From NCBI RefSeq assembly GCF_026420845.1, contig NZ_JAOWCB010000009.1:1-64000 (forward strand): a stretch of 64,000 nt of DNA, read 5' to 3'. Both the position numbers and the translations under genes were made by a program. Below the pieces are notes generated by a model. The model was not told the origin of the DNA. It was given only the letters and a program-made list of their open reading frames with translations, and did not search any database. Below are positions 54,150-62,557 of the stretch, one piece after another. The stretch is from Streptomyces sp. PR69. GTDB lineage: Bacteria; Actinomycetota; Actinomycetes; Streptomycetales; Streptomycetaceae. Each line of letters opens with the position of its first letter. Within the stretch, counting starts at the first letter, position 1.

Positions 54150-55582
54150 GATGCGTCCTCACGGTCCTCGGGAAGTACGGGGGGCACGGGCGGTGCGGGG
54201 GATACGGGCGGTGCGGGCAGTACGGGAAAGCCGGGCAGCTCGGGGAAGGGGAGCGAGAGGCGGGCACAGGCGTCCCGCAGGGAGGTCTCCTGCTGTGCGG
54301 CGTACAGCGCGAACGGGTCGTGCACGGGCCGTTCCAGCACGCCGGACAGCCACTGCTGGTCGTAGTGGACGCCGCTTCGCGAGGCGTCGCGCACGCCTTC
54401 GTCGGTGAGGTTGGACTGGAAGATCCCGGCCGCGGAGCGCGGCAGAAAGTCCTCGTAGACGATGGGCCGGGCCTCCAGCCAGCCCCCGTCCAGCAGCCCG
54501 GCGAGGTCGCGTGGCGGAGGGCCGCCCCGCCGCGGACGGCCGGCGGCCGGCTCATAGCGGAAATACGCCATGCCCTCGGCGGCCAGCCGGCGTTCGCTGC
54601 CGGGGAAGCGGGCGGCCCAGCGCTCGGCGGGCTCGTCGGCCAGCTCGTCGTAGAGCGCCCGGCCGGCCCGGGTCAGCGCGATGCCGCGTGCCTCCACCTC
54701 GCCGAACCGCACCCGTAGCTCACCCGTCGTCACCGTGCCGTCCGGCTCCCGGAAGCGCCGCGGCTCGGCCAGCGCCCGGAACGACGTCTGACGCAGCAGC
54801 ACATCCGGGCCGTCCCAGCGCGGCGGGCCCTGAATCCGGTCGATCATCGTGATGCCGCGGTCCGCCATCCGCCGGTACAGCTCGTCGATGTCGAGCACCC
54901 GCGGCGTGAGGTGGTTGACATGGGTGCTGCCCACCCCGCCGATGTCGGCCGCGACCGCGGAGACCTTCTCCAGCTCGGAGTACCAGGCCCGGTCCACCGG
55001 CTCCCGGGACAGCTCGAACGACGCCACGGCGAGCGTCAGAAACCGTTCCGCCGACGTCTCGTCGAGCCCGCCGTCCCGCTCGGCCCGGACCGCGAGATCG
55101 AGCAGCTCGGGGGCGAACAGCTCACGGCGGCCGAGGAAGGCCTCAAGCCGCGCCTGGAGCCCGGCGTCGAAGAAGCGCCGGTCGGCCGAGGTGAGCAGCG
55201 AAGTGAACACCCGGAACGGATTGCGCTCCAGTTCGCCGGCGTCGACCGGGCGGAAGGCCGTGGAGACCACGGGCACGGAGCTGGCGGCCGCCTCACGCAG
55301 ATCGTAGAAGCCGACCGGCTCCATGCCCAGCGCGGCGAAGATCTGCGCGGCCTGGCGCATCTCACGCCCCGTGCCCACCCGGATCGCGCCGTGGCGCTCG
55401 GCGGTGACCCGCTCGATGCCGCCCAGCCGCCCCGCGTCCCCGCCCCGGCGGATCACCTCGTCGTTGACCTCGGCGGAGACCTCCAGCAGCGTGGTGTACG
55501 CGGGGACCTCCCGTCCGTACATATCGGAAAGCCGGCGGGCGAACGCGGCACGCAGCCGCCATGCGGGGATCGGCACGGACAC
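54146..55582 (-). CDS. hglS: 2-oxoadipate dioxygenase/decarboxylase (DUF1338, HglS-like)
   Basis: A 478-residue DUF1338/YdcJ-family VOC-fold iron enzyme. In Pseudomonas HglS the metal is held by two His and a Glu; here matching residues are His64 (AERHGAIRVGTG), His224 (THVNHLTPRVLDI) and Glu295 (VRFGEVEARGIAL). HglS converts 2-oxoadipate to D-2-hydroxyglutarate with loss of CO2. The protein carries a Pro-rich C-terminal tail (PVLPAPPVSPAPPVPPV). It overlaps the ALDH7 gene by 4 nt and follows the FAD oxidase by 21 nt. Confidence 0.87.
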   Translation of the reverse strand: MSVPIPAWRLRAAFARRLSDMYGREVPAYTTLLEVSAEVNDEVIRRGGDAGRLGGIERVTAERHGAIRVGTGREMRQAAQIFAALGMEPVGFYDLREAAASSVPVVSTAFRPVDAGELERNPFRVFTSLLTSADRRFFDAGLQARLEAFLGRRELFAPELLDLAVRAERDGGLDETSAERFLTLAVASFELSREPVDRAWYSELEKVSAVAADIGGVGSTHVNHLTPRVLDIDELYRRMADRGITMIDRIQGPPRWDGPDVLLRQTSFRALAEPRRFREPDGTVTTGELRVRFGEVEARGIALTRAGRALYDELADEPAERWAARFPGSERRLAAEGMAYFRYEPAAGRPRRGGPPPRDLAGLLDGGWLEARPIVYEDFLPRSAAGIFQSNLTDEGVRDASRSGVHYDQQWLSGVLERPVHDPFALYAAQQETSLRDACARLSLPFPELPGFPVLPAPPVSPAPPVPPVLPEDREDAS

Positions 55583-55603
55583 GATGCGGACCTCCAGTCG
55601 CGG

Positions 55604-56788
55604 TCAGATGATGTGGGCCTCCGGGCGTACGGCGGCGTCCCCCGCGCCGCCCGAGAAGCGGTCCGCGGACAGCGGGCGCACATCGACGGGCGGCGGGGCG
55701 CCGAGGAACAGATCGCGGACGATCTCGCCCACGGCGGGCGCCTGCAGGAATCCATGCCCGGAAAACCCGGTGGCGTACAGAAAACGGCTGATCCCCGCCG
55801 CCTGGCCGATCAGCGCATTGCGATCCGGCGTCATCTCGTACAGCCCCGCCCAGCCACCCCCGGCGTCCGCCATCCCGGCGAGCGCCGGGGCGCGGAGCCG
55901 TGCCGCGGCCCGGAACGGCTCCAGCCACTCCGGGCTGAACTCCCGTTCGAAGCCCGGCCGCTGACGGGGGTCGGAGAAGCCGAGGACGAGCCCGTCGGCC
56001 GTGTCGTTGTGGAAGTAGAGCGTGGAGGAGAAGTCCAGGGTGAAGGGGATGCGCGGCGGCGCGGGGCGCAGCGGACCGGTCAGCGCGATCTGCCGGCGCA
56101 GCGGGGTGACAGGCAGCTCCACCCCCGCCATGACGCCGATCTGCGCGGACCATGCGCCCGCGGCGCAGATCACCGTCCCGGTGCGCACCGTCCCCGCCTC
56201 CGTGCGCACGCCGGTGATCCGGTCGCCGTCGCGGTCAAGACCGGTGACGGCGCAGTGGGTGCGCACGCGTGCGCCGAGACGGCGTGCGGCCGTCAGATAG
56301 CCGTGCACGGCCGCGCCCGGCAGCGCGAAACCGTCGTCGGGGGAGTAGGCGGCGGCGACGATGGCGCGCGGCTCGATATACGGGCACAGCCGATGGGCCT
56401 CACGGGGCGTGAGCAGCGCGCTGTCCACGCCCAGTTCCCGCTGGACGTCCACGGCCCCGCGGAAGGCGGCGGCATCGGCCTCTGCGGCAAGCAGAAACAG
56501 ATAGCCGACGCTCTCGACGCCGATCTCCGCGCCGGGGCGGTCCGGGAACGCCCGCCACGCCGCCAGGCTGCGCTGCCCCAGCCGGATGTTGAGCGGATCG
56601 GAGAACTGGGCGCGGATGCCGCCGATCGGCTTTCCGGAGGACCCGGACGCCGGTGCGTCCCGCTCCAGCAGCAGGACGTCCTCGACCCCGGCCTCGGCGA
56701 GATGGAAGGCGATGCTCGCCCCGATGACGCCGCCGCCGACGATGACGGCCTCCGCGCTCTCCCCCGCCCTCTCCCGCGTCAGGCTCAT
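55604..56788 (-). CDS. FAD-dependent amino acid oxidase (DAO family)
   Basis: A 394-residue DAO-fold flavoenzyme: dinucleotide motif AVIVGGGVIGASIAFHLAEA, ASGSSGKPIGGIRAQF, and the C-terminal FAD motif FLYATGFSGHGFLQAPAVGE. Sarcosine oxidase-like overall. In Pseudomonas the pipecolate oxidase AmaA is encoded beside the ALDH7 AmaB, so L-pipecolate or a related secondary amine is a plausible substrate; sarcosine, proline or D-amino acids are not excluded. First gene of the three-gene operon. Confidence 0.82.
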   Translation of the reverse strand: MSLTRERAGESAEAVIVGGGVIGASIAFHLAEAGVEDVLLLERDAPASGSSGKPIGGIRAQFSDPLNIRLGQRSLAAWRAFPDRPGAEIGVESVGYLFLLAAEADAAAFRGAVDVQRELGVDSALLTPREAHRLCPYIEPRAIVAAAYSPDDGFALPGAAVHGYLTAARRLGARVRTHCAVTGLDRDGDRITGVRTEAGTVRTGTVICAAGAWSAQIGVMAGVELPVTPLRRQIALTGPLRPAPPRIPFTLDFSSTLYFHNDTADGLVLGFSDPRQRPGFEREFSPEWLEPFRAAARLRAPALAGMADAGGGWAGLYEMTPDRNALIGQAAGISRFLYATGFSGHGFLQAPAVGEIVRDLFLGAPPPVDVRPLSADRFSGGAGDAAVRPEAHII

Positions 56789-56906
56789 AGGGACAAGCGT
56801 GGCGGCTGTGACTCATCGCGTCCATGGCGCCGTCCTGACGCCGCGAGCCGTGACGGACCCCCAGCGGCTGTTCGGCGGGCCGGGCGCGGGGCGGCAGGAT
56901 GGGGGC

Positions 56907-57329
56907 ATGCCAGACGCCTTCACCACCACGACCCTGACCATCGCCACCGGCTCGCGGGAGACGGTGACCGATCTGACCCACTCCTGCGAGGAGTTCCTCC
57001 GCGAGGTGGCGGGCGGCCGGGACGGGCTGCTCCATGTCTTCGTGCCGCACGCCACCGCCGGGATCGCGGTCATCGAGACCGGCGCGGGCAGCGACGACGA
57101 CCTGCTCGCCGCCCTGCACACGCTGCTGCCCGCCGACGACCGCTGGCAGCACCGTCACGGCAGCCCGGGCCACGGCCGCGACCACGTCCTGCCCGCGTTT
57201 GTGCCGCCGCACGCCACCCTGCCGGTCCTCGGCGGGCGACTGGAGCTGGGCACCTGGCAGTCCGTCTGTCTGGTGGACACCAACAAGGACAATCTGGAGC
57301 GTCAGGTGCGGTTGAGCTTCCTGGGGTAG
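56907..57329 (+). CDS. YjbQ-family protein
   Basis: A 140-residue YjbQ/UPF0047 protein: FVPHATAGIAVIETG with the conserved His, HRHGSPGHGRDHVLPAFV and VLGGRLELGTWQSVCLVDT. Three conserved His suggest a metal site. E. coli YjbQ shows weak thiamine phosphate synthase activity, but the true role is open. The ATG at 56907 is in the usual family position. It diverges from the amino acid oxidase operon by about 120 bp. Confidence 0.9.
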   Translation: MPDAFTTTTLTIATGSRETVTDLTHSCEEFLREVAGGRDGLLHVFVPHATAGIAVIETGAGSDDDLLAALHTLLPADDRWQHRHGSPGHGRDHVLPAFVPPHATLPVLGGRLELGTWQSVCLVDTNKDNLERQVRLSFLG

Positions 57330-57351
57330 CGAAGCGCTTTACGGTGCGCTG

Positions 57352-57951
57352 GTGCGATCTGTTCCCAGATGGGCCCTGGTCTCGTCGGGGTGTGCCCCCG
57401 TCCTGCTGGTGGGAGGCTGGACGACCGCGGCACTGCTGGAGGGGCCCGCCTACGATCCCGCGACCGAGACGATCAGCGTCCTGGCGTCCTACGGGGCTGC
57501 CGGGTTCTGGGTGATGACCGGAGCGCTGATCGCCCTGGGCGTCTGCTATCTGCTGACCGCCTGGGGTCTGCGTCCGGCCGCGCTCGCCGGACGTGTGGCA
57601 CTGGGCGGCGGCGGAGTGGCGGCGATGGCGGTGACCCTGTTCCCGGCGCCGAGCAGCGGGGGGTCGCTGAGCCATGGGGCGGTCGCCGCGGTCGGCTTTG
57701 TTTTCATAGCGGTGTGGCCGGTGCTGGCCGCGGGGCGGGGCGGAGCCGCCCCATGGGGACTGCGGCCGGCGCCCGCCATCGCGGCCACCGCGCTGATGCT
57801 GCTCGGCGCGGCCTGGTTCCTCGTCGAGATGAACCGGCAGGGGGCTGCCGGAGTGGCCGAACGGCTTGTGACAGGCATGCAGTCCCTGTGGCCCGCGGTG
57901 GTCGTCGCCTCCTGCCTCCGGCACTCCGACGGCGAAGACCCTTCGCAGTGA
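57352..57951 (+). CDS. DUF998 membrane protein
   Basis: A 199-residue integral membrane protein with about six helices; typical DUF998 features include TETISVLASYGAAGFWVMTG after helix 1 and LFPAPSSGGSLSHGAVAAVG (the loop before helix 4). Unknown function, widespread in actinobacteria. GTG start 22 nt after the YjbQ stop, so co-transcription is likely. Its 3' end adjoins the 15-bp minisatellite. Confidence 0.82.
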   Translation: MRSVPRWALVSSGCAPVLLVGGWTTAALLEGPAYDPATETISVLASYGAAGFWVMTGALIALGVCYLLTAWGLRPAALAGRVALGGGGVAAMAVTLFPAPSSGGSLSHGAVAAVGFVFIAVWPVLAAGRGGAAPWGLRPAPAIAATALMLLGAAWFLVEMNRQGAAGVAERLVTGMQSLWPAVVVASCLRHSDGEDPSQ

Positions 57952-58308
57952 CGTCCCGCGCGGTTATGAGCCGGACGGTCACCCCCGAGCGGTCACGTCC
58001 CGAGCGGTCCGCTGAGTGGGTCACGACCCGCGCGGGACGAGCCGCGCGGTTTACGCCCCGCGCGGTTACATACCCGCGTGGGTACGGCCCGCGCGGTTAT
58101 GTCCCGCGCGGGTCACCCCCCGAGCGGGGACGGGTTGCGCGGTAACGAGCCGAGCGGTTTACGGCCCGGGCGGTCACCCCCGGGCGGCCCCCCCGGGTGG
58201 GTCACGACCCGCGGGGACGGGCCGCGCGGTTACGGTCCGCGCGGTTATGTCCCGAGCGGGTCACCCCCCGAGCGGGGACGAGTTGCGCGGGGACGAGCCG
58301 TGCCCCGC
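57952..58308. repeat. minisatellite of about 22 units of about 15 bp
   Basis: The gap between DUF998 and the HAD gene (convergent) is filled with 13-17-bp units whose commonest form is CGGTTACGNCCCGCG. Examples are CGGTTATGTCCCGCG (from 58096) and CGGTTACGGTCCGCG (from 58227). A roughly 50-bp run near 58093 recurs with three changes near 58233. The array enters the last 16 codons of the HAD gene. No other gene is seen in the gap; pentapeptide-periodic reading frames occur but lack good starts. Confidence 0.85.
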
Positions 58309-58980
58309 GGGCCGGCCGAGGACGTAGCCGTACGCCGCCTCGGCCGTGAACGCCTCCTGGCCGCCCGCGAACAGCAGATCGGCCGTCGCGAACGCCGGGT
58401 CGCCGGCCGTGCCGGGGAGATACGGCACGGCGATGCACCGCATCCCCGCCGCATACGCCGCCGCCGCGCCCGCGGGGGCGTCCTCCAGGACCACGCAGTC
58501 GGCCGGGGCGGCGCCCAGCCGGGCGGCTGCCCGGAGGAAGACGTCCGGGGCGGGCTTGCCGCGGGCGACCTCCTCCGCGGAGACGGCGACGGGCAGATAC
58601 GCGTCCAGTCCGGTGCCCGCGAGCACCGCCTCGATCGCCGCACGCGAGGAGCCGGAGGCGACCGCCATCGGCACACTTTCCGCGGACAGCCGCTCCACAA
58701 GCGCCCGCATCTGCGGAAAGACCTCCGTGGAGGCGGCCGCGAGCGCGAGGTAGTGCCGGTTCTTCGCGGCGAGCAGCTGCTCGACCGAGGCGTCGATGCC
58801 GCGCTCCGCCCGCAGGGCGGCGAGCGTCTCACGGGTGCCGATGCCGATGAAGCGCGTGTGCTGCTCCCAGCTGAAGCCCCCCGCGCCGTGTTCGGCGAGG
58901 ACCCTGCGCCCCGCCTCGTAGTAATTCGGCTCGCTGTCCACCAGCGTGCCGTCGAGATCGAAGATCACCGCCGTGCTCAT
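58261..58980 (-). CDS. HAD-superfamily phosphatase
   Basis: A 239-residue HAD hydrolase (beta-phosphoglucomutase/phosphatase-like). Motif I is TAVIFDLDGTLVDSEPNYYE (Asp nucleophile), motif II VPMAVASGSSRAAIEAVL, motif III GKPAPDVFLRAA, motif IV VVLEDAPAGAAAAYAAGM. The cap domain is of class C1. The substrate is probably a phosphosugar or other phosphate ester. Its C-terminal end is encoded by the edge of the 15-bp minisatellite (GHGSSPRNSSPLGG). It follows the Lrp gene by 46 nt. Confidence 0.9.
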   Translation of the reverse strand: MSTAVIFDLDGTLVDSEPNYYEAGRRVLAEHGAGGFSWEQHTRFIGIGTRETLAALRAERGIDASVEQLLAAKNRHYLALAAASTEVFPQMRALVERLSAESVPMAVASGSSRAAIEAVLAGTGLDAYLPVAVSAEEVARGKPAPDVFLRAAARLGAAPADCVVLEDAPAGAAAAYAAGMRCIAVPYLPGTAGDPAFATADLLFAGGQEAFTAEAAYGYVLGRPAGHGSSPRNSSPLGG

Positions 58981-59026
58981 GGCGTCCAGCATGCCAAGCG
59001 GCGGCGGCCGGTGCGCGGGCGGCTTG

Positions 59027-59509
59027 TCAGCGGCGGTCGCCGGCCGCCTGCCCCACGGACTCCACCAGCGGCAGCAGCCGGTGCGGCACCCGCTCGCGCA
59101 GCGCCATCTCCGTACGGGTGCGCACCACGCCCGGCAGCTGGATCAGCCGCTGGATCACATCCTCCAGATGGCCGTTGTCCCGTGCGGCGACACGGGTCAG
59201 CAGATCCCCGCCGCCGGTGATCGAGAACGCCTCGATGATCTCCGGTACGGCCGCCAGCGCATCGCCGACCTCGTCCAGATGCCCCTGGGTGACCTCGATG
59301 TGGACGAAGGCCAGCACCGGATGCCCCAGGGCGGCGGGGGAGAGGACCGGCCCCGTGCCCATGATCACGCCGTCCCGCTCCATCCGGTCGATCCTCGCCT
59401 GGAGGGTGCCGCGCGCGATGCCCAGTATCCGGGCGTACTCGCGCACGGAGGTGCGCGGCTGCTCGATCAGCAGTCGCAGGATGCGTGTGTCCAGTGCATC
59501 GACCGCCAT
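59027..59509 (-). CDS. Lrp/AsnC-family transcriptional regulator
   Basis: A 160-residue Lrp/AsnC regulator: MAVDALDTRILRLLIEQPRT, HTH VREYARILGIARGTLQARID, and a RAM effector domain with LAFVHIEVTQGHLDEVGDAL and AFSITGGGDLLTRVAARD. AAGGAGG lies upstream of ATG 59509. It diverges from the FUSC gene; an inverted repeat in between is a plausible site. Ligand (amino acid) unknown. An adjacent lysine operon at 52.6-56.8 kb is suggestive but not linked by any visible site. Confidence 0.9.
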   Translation of the reverse strand: MAVDALDTRILRLLIEQPRTSVREYARILGIARGTLQARIDRMERDGVIMGTGPVLSPAALGHPVLAFVHIEVTQGHLDEVGDALAAVPEIIEAFSITGGGDLLTRVAARDNGHLEDVIQRLIQLPGVVRTRTEMALRERVPHRLLPLVESVGQAAGDRR

Positions 59510-59559
59510 GGTCCGTTGGCCTCCTTCTGGATTGCCCGACCTCCTCTCCACTATGCCAT

Positions 59560-59590
59560 TGGCTCAGTGTGCACCGCCTCAGTTGAGCCA
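59560..59590. promoter_or_regulatory. inverted repeat between Lrp and FUSC genes
   Basis: TGGCTCA (59560-59566) and TGAGCCA (59584-59590) are perfect 7-bp arms with 17 bp between. Location in the divergent gap suggests an Lrp-family site controlling the regulator and the FUSC-type gene. Confidence 0.55.
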
Positions 59591-59765
59591 CTGACCAGGC
59601 TGGTGCTTTCCTGAGGGAAGAGATGGCGCCGCAGCGCCGGACGGCGAGGAGGCCGTACCGGTCCCGCGGCGCCTTTGCCGTGTCTCAGAGGGATGTCGCG
59701 AGGACAGGGGGCGGGACGGCCACGTGATCAAGGTGATCGAAGCGAAGGGCGCGAAGAAGGTGAGC

Positions 59766-61289
59766 ATGGGCGTGAAGCGGATGTTCACCGCCCCCGACCC
59801 GGGGCGGCTGCGGCTGCGCACCTCCACGCGCGCCGTGCTGGGCGTCGGCCTCTCCGTCGCCGCCGCGGAACTCGCCGGGCTGTCGCTGGTCGCCTCCATC
59901 ACCGGCGGCCTGGCCGCCCTGCTCGCCCTGTTCACGGTCACCGACGCCACCGTGCGCCGCCAGGCGGTCACCACGGCCCTGCTGCCGCTGGCCGGCTTCC
60001 CCGTGCTGGCGCTGGCGACCGTCCTGCACGGACAGCCGCTGCTGCGCGCCGCCGTCTGGCTCGCGGTGGTGTTCTGCGGCGTGTACGCCAGGCGCTGGGG
60101 GCCGCGCGGGCATGCGCTGGGCATCTTCGCGTTCATGATGTTCTTCGTCACGCAGTTTCTGCACGCCGTGCCGGCCCAGCTGCCCGAGCTGTACGGCGCC
60201 GGGGCGCTGGCGCTTGCGGCCTCCTCCGCGGTCCGCTTCGGACTGTGGCCCATCGAGCGCCGTACCCCGCCGCCCGCACCGCCCGCCCCGCTGCCGGGGA
60301 CCGGGCTGGCCCGCCCGACCACCCGGCAGGCATTCCAGGCCACCGCCGCATGCGGTTTCGCCATCGCCGCAGGACAGCTGATCTCCGACGAACGCTGGTA
60401 CTGGGCCGTCGGCACCGCATGGTGGATCTTCGTCAACACCGCCTCGCGCGGCGAGACGCTCGTCCGCGGCTTCCGCCGGGTCGTCGGCACCGTCGTCGGC
60501 ATCGCGGCCGGACTGCTGATCGCCATCCCCCTCGGCGGAGCGCCCGCGCCGACCGCCGCGCTCGTCGCGGTCTGCGTCTTCGGCATCTTCTACACCGCCG
60601 CGCCCTCGTACAGCTGGATGATGTTCTTCGTCACCGTGATGGCGGGCCTGCTGTACGGTCTGCTGGGCGTGCTGCACCCCGGTCTGCTTCTGCTGCGCTT
60701 CGAGGAGACCGCCGTCGGCGCGCTCGGCGCGGCCCTCGGCGTGGCGCTGGTGCTGCCCGTCACCACCCATGCCGCCACGAACGCCTGGATCGAGCGGGCC
60801 CTGAGCTGCGTCCACGGCTGCACCGCGGCGGCCGCCCGCCGGCTGGCCGGAGACGAGCAGGCCGACCCCGCGCCGCTGGCCGCCGAGCTGGAGCTGCTGC
60901 TGGGCCGGGTACGGCTGGCGCTCGCCCCGCTCGTCCACCCGCTCAGCCCGCTGCGCGCCCGCAAGGCCCGCGCCCGTCAGGTGATCGCGCTGCTCGACGA
61001 CTGCGCCCGAGAGGTCCGCGGTCTGGTCCAGGTGGCCGGCGACCCCGACGCCTCGCATGACGCCCGGCTGGCCGCCGCCTGCCACCGCGTCGAGGAGGCG
61101 GTGCACGCGCTGGTGCCCTCCGGGGCCCGCTCGTTTGCCACGCGTACGGCCGGGGCGCCGGCGCTGCCGCCGCACCACCCCGGCGCCGAGGCGGCCCTGA
61201 GCCATCTGCACGGACTGGAGAGGGCGCTCACGGAGCTGTCCACTCCGCTGCGCACCTCACCGCGCGCCCCGCTCGCGCCCGCGGCCTGA
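59766..61289 (+). CDS. FUSC-family membrane protein
   Basis: A 507-residue protein with two six-helix-like membrane blocks (about residues 30-145 and 220-355; AVWLAVVFCGVYARRWGPRG in the first, YWAVGTAWWIFVNTASRGET and MMFFVTVMAGLLYGLLGVLH in the second) and a cytoplasmic helical C-terminus. It matches FUSC/aromatic acid exporter-like proteins (fusaric-acid-resistance type), which export weak organic acids. ATG at 59766 is favoured by GAAGGTGAG upstream; GTG at 59724 is the longer alternative. Confidence 0.83.
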   Translation: MGVKRMFTAPDPGRLRLRTSTRAVLGVGLSVAAAELAGLSLVASITGGLAALLALFTVTDATVRRQAVTTALLPLAGFPVLALATVLHGQPLLRAAVWLAVVFCGVYARRWGPRGHALGIFAFMMFFVTQFLHAVPAQLPELYGAGALALAASSAVRFGLWPIERRTPPPAPPAPLPGTGLARPTTRQAFQATAACGFAIAAGQLISDERWYWAVGTAWWIFVNTASRGETLVRGFRRVVGTVVGIAAGLLIAIPLGGAPAPTAALVAVCVFGIFYTAAPSYSWMMFFVTVMAGLLYGLLGVLHPGLLLLRFEETAVGALGAALGVALVLPVTTHAATNAWIERALSCVHGCTAAAARRLAGDEQADPAPLAAELELLLGRVRLALAPLVHPLSPLRARKARARQVIALLDDCAREVRGLVQVAGDPDASHDARLAAACHRVEEAVHALVPSGARSFATRTAGAPALPPHHPGAEAALSHLHGLERALTELSTPLRTSPRAPLAPAA

Positions 61290-61318
61290 GAAGCTGACAC
61301 CTTCTCAACACCCCCTGC

Positions 61319-61343
61319 TTTGGTCTAGACCGCCTGCTAGCGT
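61319..61343 (+). promoter_or_regulatory. dre-like core in the lactonase promoter
   Basis: GGTCTAGACC (61322-61331) is the perfect core of the DasR responsive element (consensus TGGTCTAGACCA), preceded here by TTT. It sits 6 bp before a candidate -10 TAGCGT (61338-61343), inside the promoter spacer, so a bound DasR-type protein would block transcription of the lactonase gene. Confidence 0.65.
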
Positions 61344-61376
61344 CGGCAGCGCATCAGCAGGCGGAGAGGGGAAGCA

Positions 61377-62462
61377 ATGGGCCGCACCAGCCCCGCAGGG
61401 GCGAACACCGTCCGGGCATCTGCCGTACGGGCGTTCATCGGGTCGTTCACCTCGGCCGGGGGCCGGGGCGTCATCGCCGCAGCCGTGGACCCGGACACCG
61501 GCGCGCTCACGGAGACGGGGGTGAGCGACGCCGTCGCCGACCCCTCGTATCTCGCGGCGGGTGCGGCCTTCGGCGGCACCGTGCTCTACGCGGTCTCCGA
61601 GACGGAGGACGGCGCGGTCGCCGCCTTCGACGTCACCGGGCCCGTGCCACGGCCGATCGGGCGGCGCATGCCGGTGCGCGGCGCGGGCCCCACACACCTC
61701 GCGCTCGCCGCGGACCGGCTGGTGACCGCCAACTACGGTTCCGGCAGCGTGAGCGTGCTGCCCATCGGGGCGGACGGCGCGCCCGAGCCGGTCGGCGCGG
61801 TGCTGCGCCACCACGGCAGCGGCCCCGACCCGGACCGGCAGGCCGGCCCGCACGCCCACCAGGCGGTCGCCGACCCCACCGGGCGCTGGGTGCTCGCCGT
61901 GGACCTCGGCACGGACCGGGTGTACGTCCACGCCCTGGACGCGCTGACCAGCACGCTCACCCCGCATGCCGAGACCGCCCTGCGGCCCGGCGTCGGGCCC
62001 CGCCATCTCGTCTTCCACCCGGCGGGCACACACGTCTACGTCGTCGGCGAGCTGAATCCCGTCGTCACCGTTTGCCGCTGGGACGCGGCCGGCGGTCTGC
62101 TGAAGGCGGTGGGCGAGCATCCGCTCGTCCCGGACGGCCTCACCGGGCCCGCCTACCCCTCCGAGGCCGTCGCCTCGCCCGACGGCCGCCGGCTGTGGGC
62201 CGCGGTCCGCGGCCCCGACGTCATCTCCGTCCTCTCGCTCGACGCGGGCCCGGAGCGGCCCGAGCTGACGGCCGTCGTGGGCTGCGGCGGCCGCTGGCCG
62301 CGTGATCTGGCACTCGACCCGGCGGGCCGCAGGCTGTATGCGGCCAACGAGCGCTCCGGGGACGTCACCTGGTTCGACGTCGACATCGACGCGGACGGCG
62401 GAATCCCGCGGCGGGCGGGGTCGTTCGCCGCTCCCGCCGCGTCCTGTGTGACCTTCGTCTGA
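61377..62462 (+). CDS. lactonase-family beta-propeller protein
   Basis: A 361-residue seven-bladed beta-propeller of the YbhE/6-phosphogluconolactonase-like lactonase family: FIGSFTSAGGRGVIAAAVDP, VRGAGPTHLALAADRLVTAN, GPHAHQAVADPTGRWVLAVD, GVGPRHLVFHPAGTHVYVVG and LYAANERSGDVTWFDVD mark successive blades. It probably hydrolyses a sugar lactone. GAGAGGGGAAG lies before ATG 61377. The dre-like site links it to amino-sugar or carbon control. Confidence 0.88.
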   Translation: MGRTSPAGANTVRASAVRAFIGSFTSAGGRGVIAAAVDPDTGALTETGVSDAVADPSYLAAGAAFGGTVLYAVSETEDGAVAAFDVTGPVPRPIGRRMPVRGAGPTHLALAADRLVTANYGSGSVSVLPIGADGAPEPVGAVLRHHGSGPDPDRQAGPHAHQAVADPTGRWVLAVDLGTDRVYVHALDALTSTLTPHAETALRPGVGPRHLVFHPAGTHVYVVGELNPVVTVCRWDAAGGLLKAVGEHPLVPDGLTGPAYPSEAVASPDGRRLWAAVRGPDVISVLSLDAGPERPELTAVVGCGGRWPRDLALDPAGRRLYAANERSGDVTWFDVDIDADGGIPRRAGSFAAPAASCVTFV

Positions 62463-62481
62463 CCGGCCCCGTCCGGGCAGG

Positions 62482-62529
62482 CCGCAGGGCCCGCACCCGC
62501 CGGGTGATCGGCGGGTGCGGGCCCTGCGG
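62482..62529. terminator. 20-bp perfect hairpin terminator
   Basis: A 20-nt arm (62482-62501, CCGCAGGGCCCGCACCCGCC) pairs perfectly with 62510-62529 across an 8-nt loop. It lies between the convergent lactonase and CbiX-like genes and should end both transcripts. Confidence 0.85.
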
Positions 62530-62557
62530 TGAAGTGCGGTACGGGGTTTGAGCGGTT

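Noticed and set aside
57952..58308. Possible CRISPR array
   Set aside because: Units abut without spacers, are about 15 bp and vary in sequence; no cas gene is nearby.
58016..58327. Rightward frame with pentapeptide-like periodicity in the minisatellite
   Set aside because: Periodicity follows from the 15-bp units; no ribosome-binding site or stable frame, since unit lengths vary from 13 to 17 bp.
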